NCBI RefSeq assembly: GCF_013376005.1
Contig: NZ_JABMJK010000012.1
Span: forward strand, 62,001-126,000
Direction of reading: 5' to 3'
Source of the DNA: Duganella sp. SG902
GTDB taxonomy: Bacteria; Pseudomonadota; Gammaproteobacteria; Burkholderiales; Burkholderiaceae_D
Length of the DNA stretch: 64,000 nt
The notes under the pieces were generated by a model, which was not told the origin of the DNA, did no database searches, and saw nothing but the letters and a program-made list of their open reading frames with translations. The translations under genes were made by a program, and so were the position numbers. Within the stretch, counting starts at the first letter, position 1, and each line of letters opens with the position of its first letter. Shown in pieces: positions 32,782 through 41,702 of the stretch.

Positions 32782-33912
32782 TTAGCGCTTGTCCAAGCCA
32801 CTTGCCTGCCTGTACACGTCCAGCGTGGCGGCGGCAATGGCGTCCCAGTCGTAGCGTCCACTGACCCACTGGCGCCGCTGTGCGCGCAGTTGATCGGAGT
32901 TGGGTTGCGCCGCAAACGCTTTCATGCGCTCGGCCAGCGCCGCCACGTCGCCAAGCGGAGTGTAGTGTTCTTGCGACAAACCAACTTCCAAGTTGGCAGG
33001 AATGTCGCTGGCGATCACCGGCAAGCCATACGACAACGCCTCCAACAGCGCAATTGGCAAGCCCTCATGTGATGACGGCAAGACAAACATGCCAGCATGA
33101 CCATACAGTTGCGCCAGCGCGGCCCCGCCCTGGGAACCGGTGCAGACGATGGCAGGCGACGCCTCGGCGCGCGCCAGCACGGCGCGCTGGTACTCGTCCG
33201 GGTGGTCCGAGCCGCCGACGATGGCCAGCTTCCAGCCGGGCAGCGCGGCGCGCTCGAACGCGTCGATCAGGTCCAGATGGCGCTTTTCCGGTACCAGCCG
33301 GCTGACCAGCACCACGTACTTGCCGGCTTCCAGGCCGAATTTTTGCAGCGTGTCGGTGGCCTCGGGCAAGGCCGGCAGCACCACGCCGTTGGGCACCAGC
33401 GTGCTGTCGCGGCCGTGCTTGTCGCGCACGATGGCGGCGATCACGCGCGAGATCACGATACGCCCCTGCGACAGGCGCATGCCCCAGCGCTCGCCGGTGC
33501 GCAGGGCCCAGCGCGCGAAGCCGCCCCACTTTTGGCGGTCATAGTCGGGGCCGTGGTGGGTCACCACCACGCGCAAGCCGAGCAGGCGCGCCGGCAGCGT
33601 GACGATGGCCGGTCCGATGGCCTGGATGTGCAGAATGTCGGGACGGCGCCAGGCCGCGTACAGCACGCCCAGCATGCTGTGCGCGATCGCCTCCAGCCCC
33701 TTGGACTTGGGCGCCCACAGCGAGACGAACTTCACGCCGCGCCACACGGGGCCGGTGTCCGGCAGCTGGTAGGGCTTGCGCGCCAGCACCGTCACGTCGC
33801 AGCCCAGCGCCGCCAGGCGCGGGCACAGGTGCTCGGCATGGGTTTCCACCCCGCCCTGCACGCCCGGGAAGCCGCGCAGGCCCAGCATCATCACACGCAA
33901 TGGTTTGCTCAC
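32782..33912 (-). CDS. Family 4 glycosyltransferase
   Basis: A 376-residue GT-B enzyme. The N-terminus LRVMMLGLRGFPGVQGGVETHAEHL carries the glycine-rich acceptor loop common in bacterial EPS rhamnosyl/mannosyl-type transferases; VVTHHGPDYDRQKWGGFARWAL follows. The donor half has VLVSRLVPEKRHLDLIDAFERA and FVLPSSHEGLPIALLEALSYGLPVIASDIPAN with the conserved E-x7-E (EGLPIALLE). It overlaps the upstream glycosyltransferase by ATGA and is the last gene of the main EPS operon. No clear terminator follows. Specificity unknown. Confidence 0.93.
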   Translation of the reverse strand: MSKPLRVMMLGLRGFPGVQGGVETHAEHLCPRLAALGCDVTVLARKPYQLPDTGPVWRGVKFVSLWAPKSKGLEAIAHSMLGVLYAAWRRPDILHIQAIGPAIVTLPARLLGLRVVVTHHGPDYDRQKWGGFARWALRTGERWGMRLSQGRIVISRVIAAIVRDKHGRDSTLVPNGVVLPALPEATDTLQKFGLEAGKYVVLVSRLVPEKRHLDLIDAFERAALPGWKLAIVGGSDHPDEYQRAVLARAEASPAIVCTGSQGGAALAQLYGHAGMFVLPSSHEGLPIALLEALSYGLPVIASDIPANLEVGLSQEHYTPLGDVAALAERMKAFAAQPNSDQLRAQRRQWVSGRYDWDAIAAATLDVYRQASGLDKR

Positions 33913-35024
33913 GCGCGCGCTCCGTCAAACACCGCCAGCACCTGGCGCGCCAGCACGGTCCAGCTGTAGTCGGTCTCCAGCAACCGGCGGCCATTGCGTC
34001 CCAGCTCGGCGGCGCGGGCCGGGTCGGCCAGTAGCGCCACGATCTTGTCGCGCATGGCCGCGAAGTCGTCGGGCGCGGCCAGCGCGCCGGTCACGCCCTC
34101 GGTCACCAGGCCGCGATAGAACAGGAAGTCCCACACCACGGCCGGCAGCTGCATGGCCATCGCCTCCAGGCAGGTGCCCGGCAAGCCCTCGTAGTACGAG
34201 GTGGCGGCGTACACGTGGCTGCGGCGGTAGTAGTTCACCATCTGCTCGAACGGCACCTTGCCGGTCAGGGTGACGTTGGCCGCCAGCGGCGCCAGCTCGC
34301 TTTGGACCCAGGCGTCATCCTCGCCGTAGCCGACGATGCAGATGCGGATGTCGGGCTTGGCCGCGACCAGCTCGCGGCACAGGCGCACCATCGGCACGCT
34401 GCCCTTGCGGCGCTCGATGCGGCCGGAGAACAGCACGTCGATGTCCTTGGCCACGCTGTCGTCGGGCTGGAACTTGCGGGTGTCGGCGCCGTTCGGGATC
34501 ACCGTGATCGGGCCGCGGTAGCCATAGGCCTGCACTTCCTGGCGGCCCTGCTCGGTCAGCGTGATGACCTTGGCGCTGTGGGCGAAGATGCGCTGCTCCA
34601 TCCATTTCTTGATGGTCAGCGACAGGCCTTTCCACTGGCTGTCGAAATGGCGCACCGGGTAAAAGTCACCCGACATGCCGAGGTAGGTGGTGTGCGCGGT
34701 CAGCACCATGGGGATGTGCGGCGGCAGGAACAGGCCCGGGATCAGCGGCGGGAAGTGGAAGTTGACCCACTGGATCTTGCCCTCGCGGTGCAGCTGGGTC
34801 AGCACCTTGCGCGCCTGCCAGGCCCAGGTGAACAGGCTGAAGCGGCCGCCGCGCAGCGGCAGGTGGATGATCTCCACGCCCGGATAGCTGCGCGGCGTCT
34901 GGTAATCGTCGCCGGTCACCAGGTACACCGGTGGGTGGCCGGCCGGCAGGTTGGCCAGGAAGGAGTCGACATAACGGGCAATCCCGTGCACGCCATAAAA
35001 TTGCGGGAAAGCGATGGCTATCAT
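33909..35024 (-). CDS. Family 4 glycosyltransferase
   Basis: A 371-residue GT-B enzyme: N-terminus MIAIAFPQFYGVHGIARYVDSFL, the segment VLTAHTTYLGMSGDFYPVRHFDSQ, VITLTEQGRQEVQAYGYRGPITVIPNGADTR (glycosyltransferase-4 to -1 junction), FSGRIERRKGSVPMVRLCRELV and SYYEGLPGTCLEAMAMQLPAVVWD with the E-x7-E motif. It begins seven bases after the second glycoside hydrolase gene and overlaps the next glycosyltransferase gene. Sugar specificity cannot be read from the sequence. Confidence 0.93.
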   Translation of the reverse strand: MIAIAFPQFYGVHGIARYVDSFLANLPAGHPPVYLVTGDDYQTPRSYPGVEIIHLPLRGGRFSLFTWAWQARKVLTQLHREGKIQWVNFHFPPLIPGLFLPPHIPMVLTAHTTYLGMSGDFYPVRHFDSQWKGLSLTIKKWMEQRIFAHSAKVITLTEQGRQEVQAYGYRGPITVIPNGADTRKFQPDDSVAKDIDVLFSGRIERRKGSVPMVRLCRELVAAKPDIRICIVGYGEDDAWVQSELAPLAANVTLTGKVPFEQMVNYYRRSHVYAATSYYEGLPGTCLEAMAMQLPAVVWDFLFYRGLVTEGVTGALAAPDDFAAMRDKIVALLADPARAAELGRNGRRLLETDYSWTVLARQVLAVFDGARA

Positions 35025-35030
35025 ACGGCC

Positions 35031-37322
35031 TTAATCCTTGGAGGTGATTTCGAAATAGGTGGTCGGGCCTTGGGTCAGCGCCCCGGTGTCCAGTGTGAAG
35101 GTCAGGCGCTGGCCGTCGCGCGTGGTCGGGATCAGGTCGCCGCGCTGGCCGCGCAGGTCGACCGCGTACACCTTCAGCTTGGCGGCGTTGGCGTTGTCCA
35201 GGGTGAGTTTGATGCGGCGGCTTTGCAGCAGCACCGGACCGGTGCCCAGCTCGCGCAGCGTGGTCTCGGCGGCATCCTCGAAGCGCATGCCGGAGTTGCG
35301 CGCGTCGGTGGCCAGCACCAGCAGCATGCGCTGGCTGGAGGCCAGCGGCTGGGTGTCCACCGACGACACCGCCACCATGGCGGGGCCGTCCGCTTCCTGC
35401 ACGCTCAGCTGGCGCAAGGTTTGCGGCTCGGGCGTGTCGAACACCACGCCCTCGGTGTGCGGCGTGGTGACGCTGAAGCGGCGGCGCTGCACTTCCATCA
35501 ACAGCTGGCCGGTGTCGCTCTGGTAAATGCCTTGCATGGCGTCGCTGGTGTTGGCGGCCGGCAGCAGGCCGCCGGCGCGCAGCGCGGCCAGGCGGCGGCT
35601 GATGCGCGCCAGGATGGCGGGACGGCTGTTGTCGACCTTGTCGCCCAGCTTGCCGCCATAGTCGCGCGCCAGCGCGCCCAGTTTCTCGGTCACGCTGGCC
35701 GGCGCGTCCACCGTCTTGTTGCTGCCGCTGAGCACGATGCTGCCGACGCCCGGCTTGATCGAGGCCTCGTAGCGCGCGGTGGCGCCGGCGCGCGCGCCGG
35801 TGTCGAGCGCGAAGCCGGTCACCAGCGCCATGCGCGCGACGTCGATGGCCAGGTTGCCGTAGAACGGATTGTCCTCGAACGCGTACGACGGGGTCAGCTG
35901 GAAGGCCACGGTGGACTTGGCGGGCGCCACGTCGCCGCGCAGGTAGAGCAGCGCGGCCAGCGTCTCGCCGGCGCGCGCCACCGGGTCGGGGCCGACCATG
36001 AAGGGATAGATGCGGTCCTTGCGGCCGCCGCGCTCGGCGTAGCTGAGCGTGACCGGCGCGTTGTGCTGTGCGATCACGTCCCATTCCTGGAAGGCGGCGT
36101 AGGCCGGCAGGGCCAGCGCCGATTCGCGCCGATAGCGGTTCCAGAACACCTGGCCGTACTCGGACACCGAGTAGGCGCGGCCGAGCTGCTTGCCGGTCGC
36201 CAGCTCGGTGATGTAGCGGCCGCCCTCCCCGATCATGCTGTCCTGGCGCATCACCGAGCCGGGCGAGACGAACTTGCTCGGTTCGGAGAAGTAGGCGTGC
36301 AGGTCGACCCAGTCGAACTGCGCGCGCGCCAGATGGGCCGCCGGCGATGGCCAGTTGTCGTACGCCGTCACCAGGCCCTGGTAGCCGAGCTGGCGCAGGT
36401 GCTGGGTCATCCAGTCGGCGGTGGATTTTTGCAGCGCCACGTAGAACTGCTGGGTGTCGGCCATGCGCGGGCTGTTCCATGCGGACTGCTTGAGGAAGCC
36501 GACCGACTTCGCCTCCAGCGCCTCGCCGGCCGCCAGATCGCTCTTCCACGCCTTGGACAGCGCGCCGGAACCCGGATATTTCTTTTGCAGCCAGGCCGCG
36601 AACGGCTCGCGCAGCTCGTCCGCCACGCGGCCGCGGGTGACGAACTCCAGCCCGCCCTCGTTGACCAGGATGATGCCGGCCAGCGCCGGATCGGCCAGCG
36701 TGCTGATGCCGGTGTAGGGATTGACCGTGCCGTAGATTTTCTCCACCAGCTTTTTCCAGTGCGCCTGGGCCTCGGGGTCGTAGTAGACGCGCTGCTTGAG
36801 GCTGACGGGGCGGGTCATGCCGTTGTTGCCGTAGCCGCCGGTGTCGGCGGTCATGCCGTCGACGATGTAGTAGATGCCGGCCTTCTTCAGCGCCGCCAGC
36901 AGGTAGTGCATGCGGTCGAGCTGGGTCGGGTTGAAATCGAAGTCGGCCTGGCGCCCGGCCATCAGCGAGGCGTCGGTGAAGTGCAGGCGCAGCATGTTGT
37001 AGCCGCGCATGCGCAGCTGCTTGACGTACAGGTCGGTGGTCATGCGGTCCGGGAAGGCGCCGGTGGCCGGGTCGAAGCCGGCCGAGGCCATCAGGAAGCG
37101 CTGCGGGCGCGACGGCGAACCGGCGCGCGCCAGCTGCCCGCCCGGGGTCACCACCAGGCGCTCGGTCACCGGCGCCGGCGGCGTCGGCAGCAGGTCCGAG
37201 AAGTCCAGCACGCTGCCGGGCGCCACCATGAGCGAATTGTCGCGCAGCGGGCGCCAGCCGTCCGCCGCCTGGGCCGACAGCAGCACCACGCCGGCCAGCA
37301 TCATCACCATCTGTTTTTTCAT
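35031..37322 (-). CDS. Exported clan-A (GH5-like) glycoside hydrolase, copy 2
   Basis: A 763-residue paralogue of the hydrolase at 30217-32559, with signal peptide (MKKQMVMMLAGVVLLSAQAA). The same landmarks are present: RFLMASAGFDPATGAFPDRM, LRLHFTDASLMAGRQADFDFNP, LIILVNEGG-type acid/base Glu222 (AGIILVNEGG), and nucleophile Glu in YSVSEYGQVFWN; the end is GPTTYFEITSKD. ATG 37322 overlaps the upstream glycosyltransferase stop by ATGA; the frame is open to 38378 but that part is the glycosyltransferase read in another frame. Placement within the EPS operon, between glycosyltransferases, suggests a job on the same polymer during or after export. Similarity drops in the region around residues 490-600. 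Confidence 0.85.
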   Translation of the reverse strand: MKKQMVMMLAGVVLLSAQAADGWRPLRDNSLMVAPGSVLDFSDLLPTPPAPVTERLVVTPGGQLARAGSPSRPQRFLMASAGFDPATGAFPDRMTTDLYVKQLRMRGYNMLRLHFTDASLMAGRQADFDFNPTQLDRMHYLLAALKKAGIYYIVDGMTADTGGYGNNGMTRPVSLKQRVYYDPEAQAHWKKLVEKIYGTVNPYTGISTLADPALAGIILVNEGGLEFVTRGRVADELREPFAAWLQKKYPGSGALSKAWKSDLAAGEALEAKSVGFLKQSAWNSPRMADTQQFYVALQKSTADWMTQHLRQLGYQGLVTAYDNWPSPAAHLARAQFDWVDLHAYFSEPSKFVSPGSVMRQDSMIGEGGRYITELATGKQLGRAYSVSEYGQVFWNRYRRESALALPAYAAFQEWDVIAQHNAPVTLSYAERGGRKDRIYPFMVGPDPVARAGETLAALLYLRGDVAPAKSTVAFQLTPSYAFEDNPFYGNLAIDVARMALVTGFALDTGARAGATARYEASIKPGVGSIVLSGSNKTVDAPASVTEKLGALARDYGGKLGDKVDNSRPAILARISRRLAALRAGGLLPAANTSDAMQGIYQSDTGQLLMEVQRRRFSVTTPHTEGVVFDTPEPQTLRQLSVQEADGPAMVAVSSVDTQPLASSQRMLLVLATDARNSGMRFEDAAETTLRELGTGPVLLQSRRIKLTLDNANAAKLKVYAVDLRGQRGDLIPTTRDGQRLTFTLDTGALTQGPTTYFEITSKD

Positions 37323-38554
37323 GCCGTGCTTTCCACTGGCGCGCGCTCGGCCTGCAGCCGGCGATAGGTCGCGGCCACGGCGCGCGCGATGCTGTCGTAG
37401 CCGCGCTGGCGCAGCACGTAGTCGCGACCCTTGCGGCCCATCTCGCGCATCGCTTCCGGTTGCGCCAGCAGCTCGATCACCGCCTGCGCGAACGCGCCGG
37501 CGTCCAGCGGCACGCAACGGCCGGCGCCACTTTCGCGCACCACCTGTTGTTGATCGGGATTGTCGTTGACCACCACGGGCAGGCCCAGCCCCATGTATTC
37601 CACCGCCTTGGTCGGCGAGGCGCTGTCGAGCAGGTAGCCGCGCGGGAACGGCGACAGGCCCAGCTCGGCGGCGCGCACGTAGGACCATGCCTCGGCCGCC
37701 GGCCGCCAACCCAGCCACAGCACGTGCCCGGTCAGGTCCAGGCGTTCGAGCTCGGCCTGCAGCCAGGCGTGGTGGGCGGCATCCTCGGTGTCGCCGGCCA
37801 GCACCAGCAGCACGTCCGGATAGTGTTGGCGTACGATCAGCAGCATGTGGAACAGCACGTCGATCTGGCGCACCGGGTCCATCACGCCCAGGTAGGCCAG
37901 CACGCGCCGGCCCCGCAGGCGCGGATCGGTGCTGGCGGCCACCTGGTCGGGCCCGGCCACTTCGGTGTCGACGCCCATCGGCACCGGCGTCATCTTGTCC
38001 ATCGGCACGCCGCGCGCGGCCAGGTCCAGCTGCATCTGCCGGCTTTGCACGAACACGTGGTCGGCGCGCGGCAGGACCAGCCGGTACAGCAGCCATTTGC
38101 CGACATGGCCCTGCAGCAGCGGGAACCAGAAGCGCATGCCGCCCTTGAGGCCGCGCTTGAGCGCGCGGTCGATCTGCCCTTCCGACTGCGGATAGGACAG
38201 CCAGTAGTAAAACGGCAGGCCGCGCAGGCGCGCCACCAGCAGGCCGGCCACGGCGGTGACCGACATGTCGCGCACCTGGATCGCGTCGTAACGGCGCGCG
38301 TCCATGCGCGCCAGGCCGCGCAGGCCATGCCACAGCTTGACGAAATACTGGGCCGCGCGGCCGCGCGGCGCTTGGCACAGCAGCGCCTCGCCGCCGGGCC
38401 AGTCCGGCGCCGGCGCTTGCAGTTGCTCGGTCAACAGGTCGCTGTGGATGCCCAGCCGCGGCAGGTATTTGCCGAACAGGGCGATCAGGTCGGCGCGGTG
38501 GGTGGGCCAGCCTTCCGCCGTCAGGTACAGCAGGCGCATCGGCTGATCAGGCAT
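37319..38554 (-). CDS. Family 4 glycosyltransferase
   Basis: A 411-residue GT-B enzyme. The N-terminus MRLLYLTAEGWPTHRADLIALFGKYLPRLG, then IQVRDMSVTAVAGLLVARLRGLPFYYWLSYPQSEG, VPMDKMTPVPMGVDTE, VLAYLGVMDPVRQIDVLFHM and a donor-site stretch LSPFPRGYLLDSASPTKAVEYMGLGLPVVVNDNPDQ, in which K-x-x-E-Y-M matches the conserved Glu. The start at 38554 overlaps the polymerase-like gene by eight bases; the Met at position 6 (38539) is possible. Donor and acceptor are unknown. Confidence 0.9.
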   Translation of the reverse strand: MPDQPMRLLYLTAEGWPTHRADLIALFGKYLPRLGIHSDLLTEQLQAPAPDWPGGEALLCQAPRGRAAQYFVKLWHGLRGLARMDARRYDAIQVRDMSVTAVAGLLVARLRGLPFYYWLSYPQSEGQIDRALKRGLKGGMRFWFPLLQGHVGKWLLYRLVLPRADHVFVQSRQMQLDLAARGVPMDKMTPVPMGVDTEVAGPDQVAASTDPRLRGRRVLAYLGVMDPVRQIDVLFHMLLIVRQHYPDVLLVLAGDTEDAAHHAWLQAELERLDLTGHVLWLGWRPAAEAWSYVRAAELGLSPFPRGYLLDSASPTKAVEYMGLGLPVVVNDNPDQQQVVRESGAGRCVPLDAGAFAQAVIELLAQPEAMREMGRKGRDYVLRQRGYDSIARAVAATYRRLQAERAPVESTA

Positions 38555-40049
38555 AACGCGGCACCTGGGCGCTCACCGCGACCTTGGTGCGCAGCAAGCC
38601 GTGCACATTCATCAGGTAGGCCAGGTAGCCCAGCACCAGCGCCACCACGATTTCCAGCGACACCAGGTTGACGATGGAGTCGGCATACACCAGCCCCAGT
38701 CCGAACAGCACGATGGCGGCCTGGATGGCCAGCGCGTCGGCCTTCACGCCGGGATCGCTGACCTCGTTGTGCAGGCGGCCGGCGGCGAACCAGGCGCTGA
38801 CCAGGATGCCCACGAACAGCAGGCAGCCGATCATACCGACGTCCCACAGCAGGGTCGAAATCGCGGTCATGTTGATGCCGTAGTTCAGGTATTTCAGCGC
38901 CATGTGGCCGTTCGAGGTCAGCGACGAGAACGAGCTGCCCAGGCCGTTGCCGATCAAGAAGCTGACCATGTCGTCGCCCTGGCGACCGAACCAGAACGTC
39001 ATCGAGGTGTAGCGGTTCAGCACCATGCCGGCCGAATAGCCCTGGTCCCCCATGTTATAGCGCAGCGAGGTGGCGATCACCTCGGCCGGCGTGCTCTTCA
39101 TCATCACCACCACGTAGATATAGCCTAGCGCCATCGTCACCAGCGCCATCCCCAGCAAGGCGGGCAGATAGCGCAGCGGCGCCTTCATCAAATCCTTGCG
39201 CAGCAGGCTCAGGCCCACCAGCGGCAGCATCACCACGGCGATCTTGGTTTCGCCCATGCCCAGCGGCGCCATGCAGATGGCCGTCAGCAGCAACAGGCGG
39301 CCGGTCTTGAGCAGGCCGGCGCGCCAGCGCGCGAACAGGAAGCCCACGGCGATAAACAGGTACATGACCATCACCGCGTTCGGGCTGCCGCCGTCGAGGT
39401 TGGCGCCAAAGGTGCCGGCCACCACGTCGGTGGCGTCACTGCCATGCGCCAAGCCGCCGCGCATCGGCACCAGCACGAACAGCTCGAACGCGGCGAACGG
39501 GAATTGCAGCAGCGCCACCACCAGCAGGAACTTCTTCCAGCGCTCGTAGGCCTCGGGCGGGAACACGATCAGGCTCAGCGCCAGCATCAGGCCAAAGGCC
39601 TGGAAATAACGCTTGAAGCCGGCGATGAATTCGCCCAGCGAATACCAGCGCACCGCCGTCGCCAGCACCGCGTACACCAGGAACAGCACGGCCAGCTTCA
39701 TGAAGGTCGGCAACCGGCGCTCCTTGCTCCACATCATGTTGATCAGGGCCGGCGGCAGCAGCAGCATGCTCAACAGCGAAGCTCCCCAGGCCAGCTTGCT
39801 GAACTTGGGGCTGCCGGTCAGGATGCCCAGCACCAGGCCGACGATCAGCAGCACCCAGATGGTCAGCTCCGGCACCAGCAGCAGCAGCGGGCCGACGATC
39901 ATGGCGGCGGCCAGGCCGACCATCAGCGGGCTGCCGGTGACCGCGACCAGACCGAACAGCAGCGCCAGGCCGAGGCCGCCCAGCAGCAGGGCCGCCAGGG
40001 TCCAATTCCCCTTCGTGCGGCTGCGATATGTCGTAGAGAGGGTTCTCAA
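38547..40049 (-). CDS. O-antigen polymerase/ligase-like (Wzy-type) membrane protein
   Basis: A 500-residue inner-membrane protein with about ten to twelve membrane segments (for example WTLAALLLGGLGLALLFGLVA, LTIWVLLIVGLVLGILTG, LVYAVLATAVRW) and a large loop around residues 300-390 (YIYVVVMMKSTPAEVIATSLRYN, GDDMVSFLIGNGLGSSFSS). That hydropathy plus a long periplasmic loop with the phrase LIGNGLGSS is characteristic of Wzy/EpsE-type polymerases and the O-antigen ligase superfamily. No other polymerase is present in the cluster, so it is the best candidate to polymerise the repeat unit. Sequence-level assignment is moderate. Confidence 0.72.
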   Translation of the reverse strand: MRTLSTTYRSRTKGNWTLAALLLGGLGLALLFGLVAVTGSPLMVGLAAAMIVGPLLLLVPELTIWVLLIVGLVLGILTGSPKFSKLAWGASLLSMLLLPPALINMMWSKERRLPTFMKLAVLFLVYAVLATAVRWYSLGEFIAGFKRYFQAFGLMLALSLIVFPPEAYERWKKFLLVVALLQFPFAAFELFVLVPMRGGLAHGSDATDVVAGTFGANLDGGSPNAVMVMYLFIAVGFLFARWRAGLLKTGRLLLLTAICMAPLGMGETKIAVVMLPLVGLSLLRKDLMKAPLRYLPALLGMALVTMALGYIYVVVMMKSTPAEVIATSLRYNMGDQGYSAGMVLNRYTSMTFWFGRQGDDMVSFLIGNGLGSSFSSLTSNGHMALKYLNYGINMTAISTLLWDVGMIGCLLFVGILVSAWFAAGRLHNEVSDPGVKADALAIQAAIVLFGLGLVYADSIVNLVSLEIVVALVLGYLAYLMNVHGLLRTKVAVSAQVPRYA

Positions 40050-40080
40050 GTTACTGTCCTTAAAACTATGGGGTGAACCG

Positions 40081-40099
40081 GGCCGGCGGCGCGCCGGCC
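40081..40099. other. GC-rich stem-loop between epsI and the polymerase-like gene
   Basis: GGCCGGCG-GCG-CGCCGGCC, eight perfect pairs, four bases after the epsI stop codon. There is no T-run, so it is not an intrinsic terminator; it may protect the upstream mRNA segment or lower read-through. Confidence 0.55.
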
Positions 40100-40103
40100 G
40101 CGC

Positions 40104-40793
40104 TTAGTCGGCGTTCGGCCCCAGCCCGGCCACGCGCGCCAGCGCATCGGGCGGCAGCACGCGCAGCATGGATTGGATGAATTCCTGTTGCACCGCGTAG
40201 GCGTCGTCGGCGTTGCCGTCGATCGAGGAAACGCGCACCAGCAGGCCGTCCGGCACCTGGCGGCGCACGGCGTAGCGCATCTGCTGCTTCTTGCGGTCCC
40301 AGTCGCTGTTGACGGCGTGCTCGCCGACCGTGAACCAGTAGCTCACCATCTCGTGGCGGGCGCCGCTCAGCGCCTCCATGCGGCGGATCGGCAGCTGGCC
40401 CTGCGGCAGGCTCAGCACGTCCTTACCCTTGGACATGATCTGGAAGCCCTGCGCCGGGTAGCAGCCCTCCGGGTCGTGCGCGGCCAGGCCGTCCGACTGG
40501 TTGGCGCCGTACGGCACGCTCAGCATGATGCGGTAGCCGGCCTTGTTGACGTAGGTGCGGGTCAGCACCTGGGTGTAGATCTTGGCCAGCGCGGCGCTGA
40601 CGTCCGGGCTGACTTGCTGGTAGACCACCTTGTCGTCCACCACCCAGTCGCCGAACTGGCGCGGCACCAGCGTTTCCAGGTTGACCGCCGGCCCCATGTC
40701 GGCGATGCGCTGCGTCGGACGCAGCACCATGGCCATGGCCGACGAGCACACCATCAGCCCCAACAACACCAGGTTGCGTACGGATTTGTTCAT
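40104..40793 (-). CDS. epsI: Exosortase-associated protein EpsI, B-type
   Basis: A 229-residue periplasmic protein with an N-terminal signal anchor (VRNLVLLGLMVCSSAMAMVL). The pattern LETLVPRQFGDWVVD (a conserved FGxW), RTYVNKAGYRIMLSVPYGANQSDGLAAHDPEGCYPAQGF with the HxPExCYP-like motif (HDPEGCYPAQGF), and SYWFTVG match EpsI. EpsI always accompanies exosortases, in some cases fused to them, and is needed for EPS production, but its biochemical role is not settled. It overlaps xrtB by ATGA, which ties the two together. Confidence 0.95.
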   Translation of the reverse strand: MNKSVRNLVLLGLMVCSSAMAMVLRPTQRIADMGPAVNLETLVPRQFGDWVVDDKVVYQQVSPDVSAALAKIYTQVLTRTYVNKAGYRIMLSVPYGANQSDGLAAHDPEGCYPAQGFQIMSKGKDVLSLPQGQLPIRRMEALSGARHEMVSYWFTVGEHAVNSDWDRKKQQMRYAVRRQVPDGLLVRVSSIDGNADDAYAVQQEFIQSMLRVLPPDALARVAGLGPNAD

Positions 40794-41701
40794 AGTGCGG
40801 CCTCGCGCGCGGCCGGCTGGCGCCGGCGCACGATATATTGCAGGAAGGTGTCCAGGCCCAGGATCAGCAGCAGCGCGCTGATGAACAGGACCATGCCGGC
40901 GAAGCCGTGCAGGAAGCCCTGGCCGGCGGCGTCACCGAAGTAGTAGGTGATCAGGGTCAGCGTGATCACGCGGATCACGTTGGCGGTGAACGAGATCGGG
41001 ATGATCAGGATCGCCAGCGCGATGTTGCGGAACGCCGAGGTGTGGCGCACCACGTTCAGGTAGAACAGGCCGAGCGACTCCAGCGTCAGCAGCGTCTGCA
41101 GGCCGGCGCAGGCGTCGGCCACCATCAGCTGGTACTGGCCGATCTGCAGCACCACGCCGGTGCGGGCGATCGGGTAGCCGAGCCAGAACAACAGGTGCTC
41201 GGTGGCGTACGACACCGCCATCTTCATCGGCATGGTGACGCTGTCGACGATCACGCTCGGCAGCGGAATCATGAACAACATGAAGAAGAACGGGAACCAC
41301 TGGCGCTTGAGCGCCGCGCCGCCGTAGACCATCAGCATCAGGCCGGCCAGCATCACGATGAACGAGCCCATCTCGAACATCAGGATGTCCTGCGAGCGGC
41401 CGATGATGTACAGCAGCAGCGCGAAGCCCACCAGCGCCCAGCCGCCGCGGGTGGCCGGCGCCTTGCCGGCCGCCTGCTGCTGCATGTCGCCCCATTGGCG
41501 CTGCAGCAGCCAGATCGACAGGACCAGGATGATGGGCCCGTGCGCGTAGTTCTCGTTGGTCCAGATGCCGGTCAGCAGGTCGTACAGGGTCGGCAGATAC
41601 ATGATCAGCAGACCCAGCTGTACCGGCCACCAGGCCGACACGCGCTGCTTCCAGGCAGCGGCCGAGTGCAGGGCGGCGCCGTTGCTCATGACGTGGCTCA
41701 T
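40790..41701 (-). CDS. xrtB: Exosortase B
   Basis: Polytopic transpeptidase-like cysteine protease of 303 residues with about eight membrane segments that cleaves PEP-CTERM proteins. The three invariant residues are visible: Cys198 in DACAGLQTLLTLESLGL, Arg244 in FTANVIRVI, and His265 in GQGFLHGFAGM. The start region PTLYDLLTGIWTNENYAHGPIILVLSIWLL is typical of XrtB. The gene lies one base after epsG and overlaps epsI. Three PEP-CTERM(-like) genes in this window (6945, 12477, 16316) are candidate substrates. ATG 41689 (Met5) is an alternative start. Confidence 0.97.
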   Translation of the reverse strand: MSHVMSNGAALHSAAAWKQRVSAWWPVQLGLLIMYLPTLYDLLTGIWTNENYAHGPIILVLSIWLLQRQWGDMQQQAAGKAPATRGGWALVGFALLLYIIGRSQDILMFEMGSFIVMLAGLMLMVYGGAALKRQWFPFFFMLFMIPLPSVIVDSVTMPMKMAVSYATEHLLFWLGYPIARTGVVLQIGQYQLMVADACAGLQTLLTLESLGLFYLNVVRHTSAFRNIALAILIIPISFTANVIRVITLTLITYYFGDAAGQGFLHGFAGMVLFISALLLILGLDTFLQYIVRRRQPAAREAAL

Positions 41702-41702
41702 C

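Noticed and set aside
35031..38378. Single fused protein of glycosyltransferase and hydrolase
   Set aside because: The frame upstream of 37322 is a shifted reading of the glycosyltransferase gene; the hydrolase has its own signal peptide and an ATGA overlap start at 37322.
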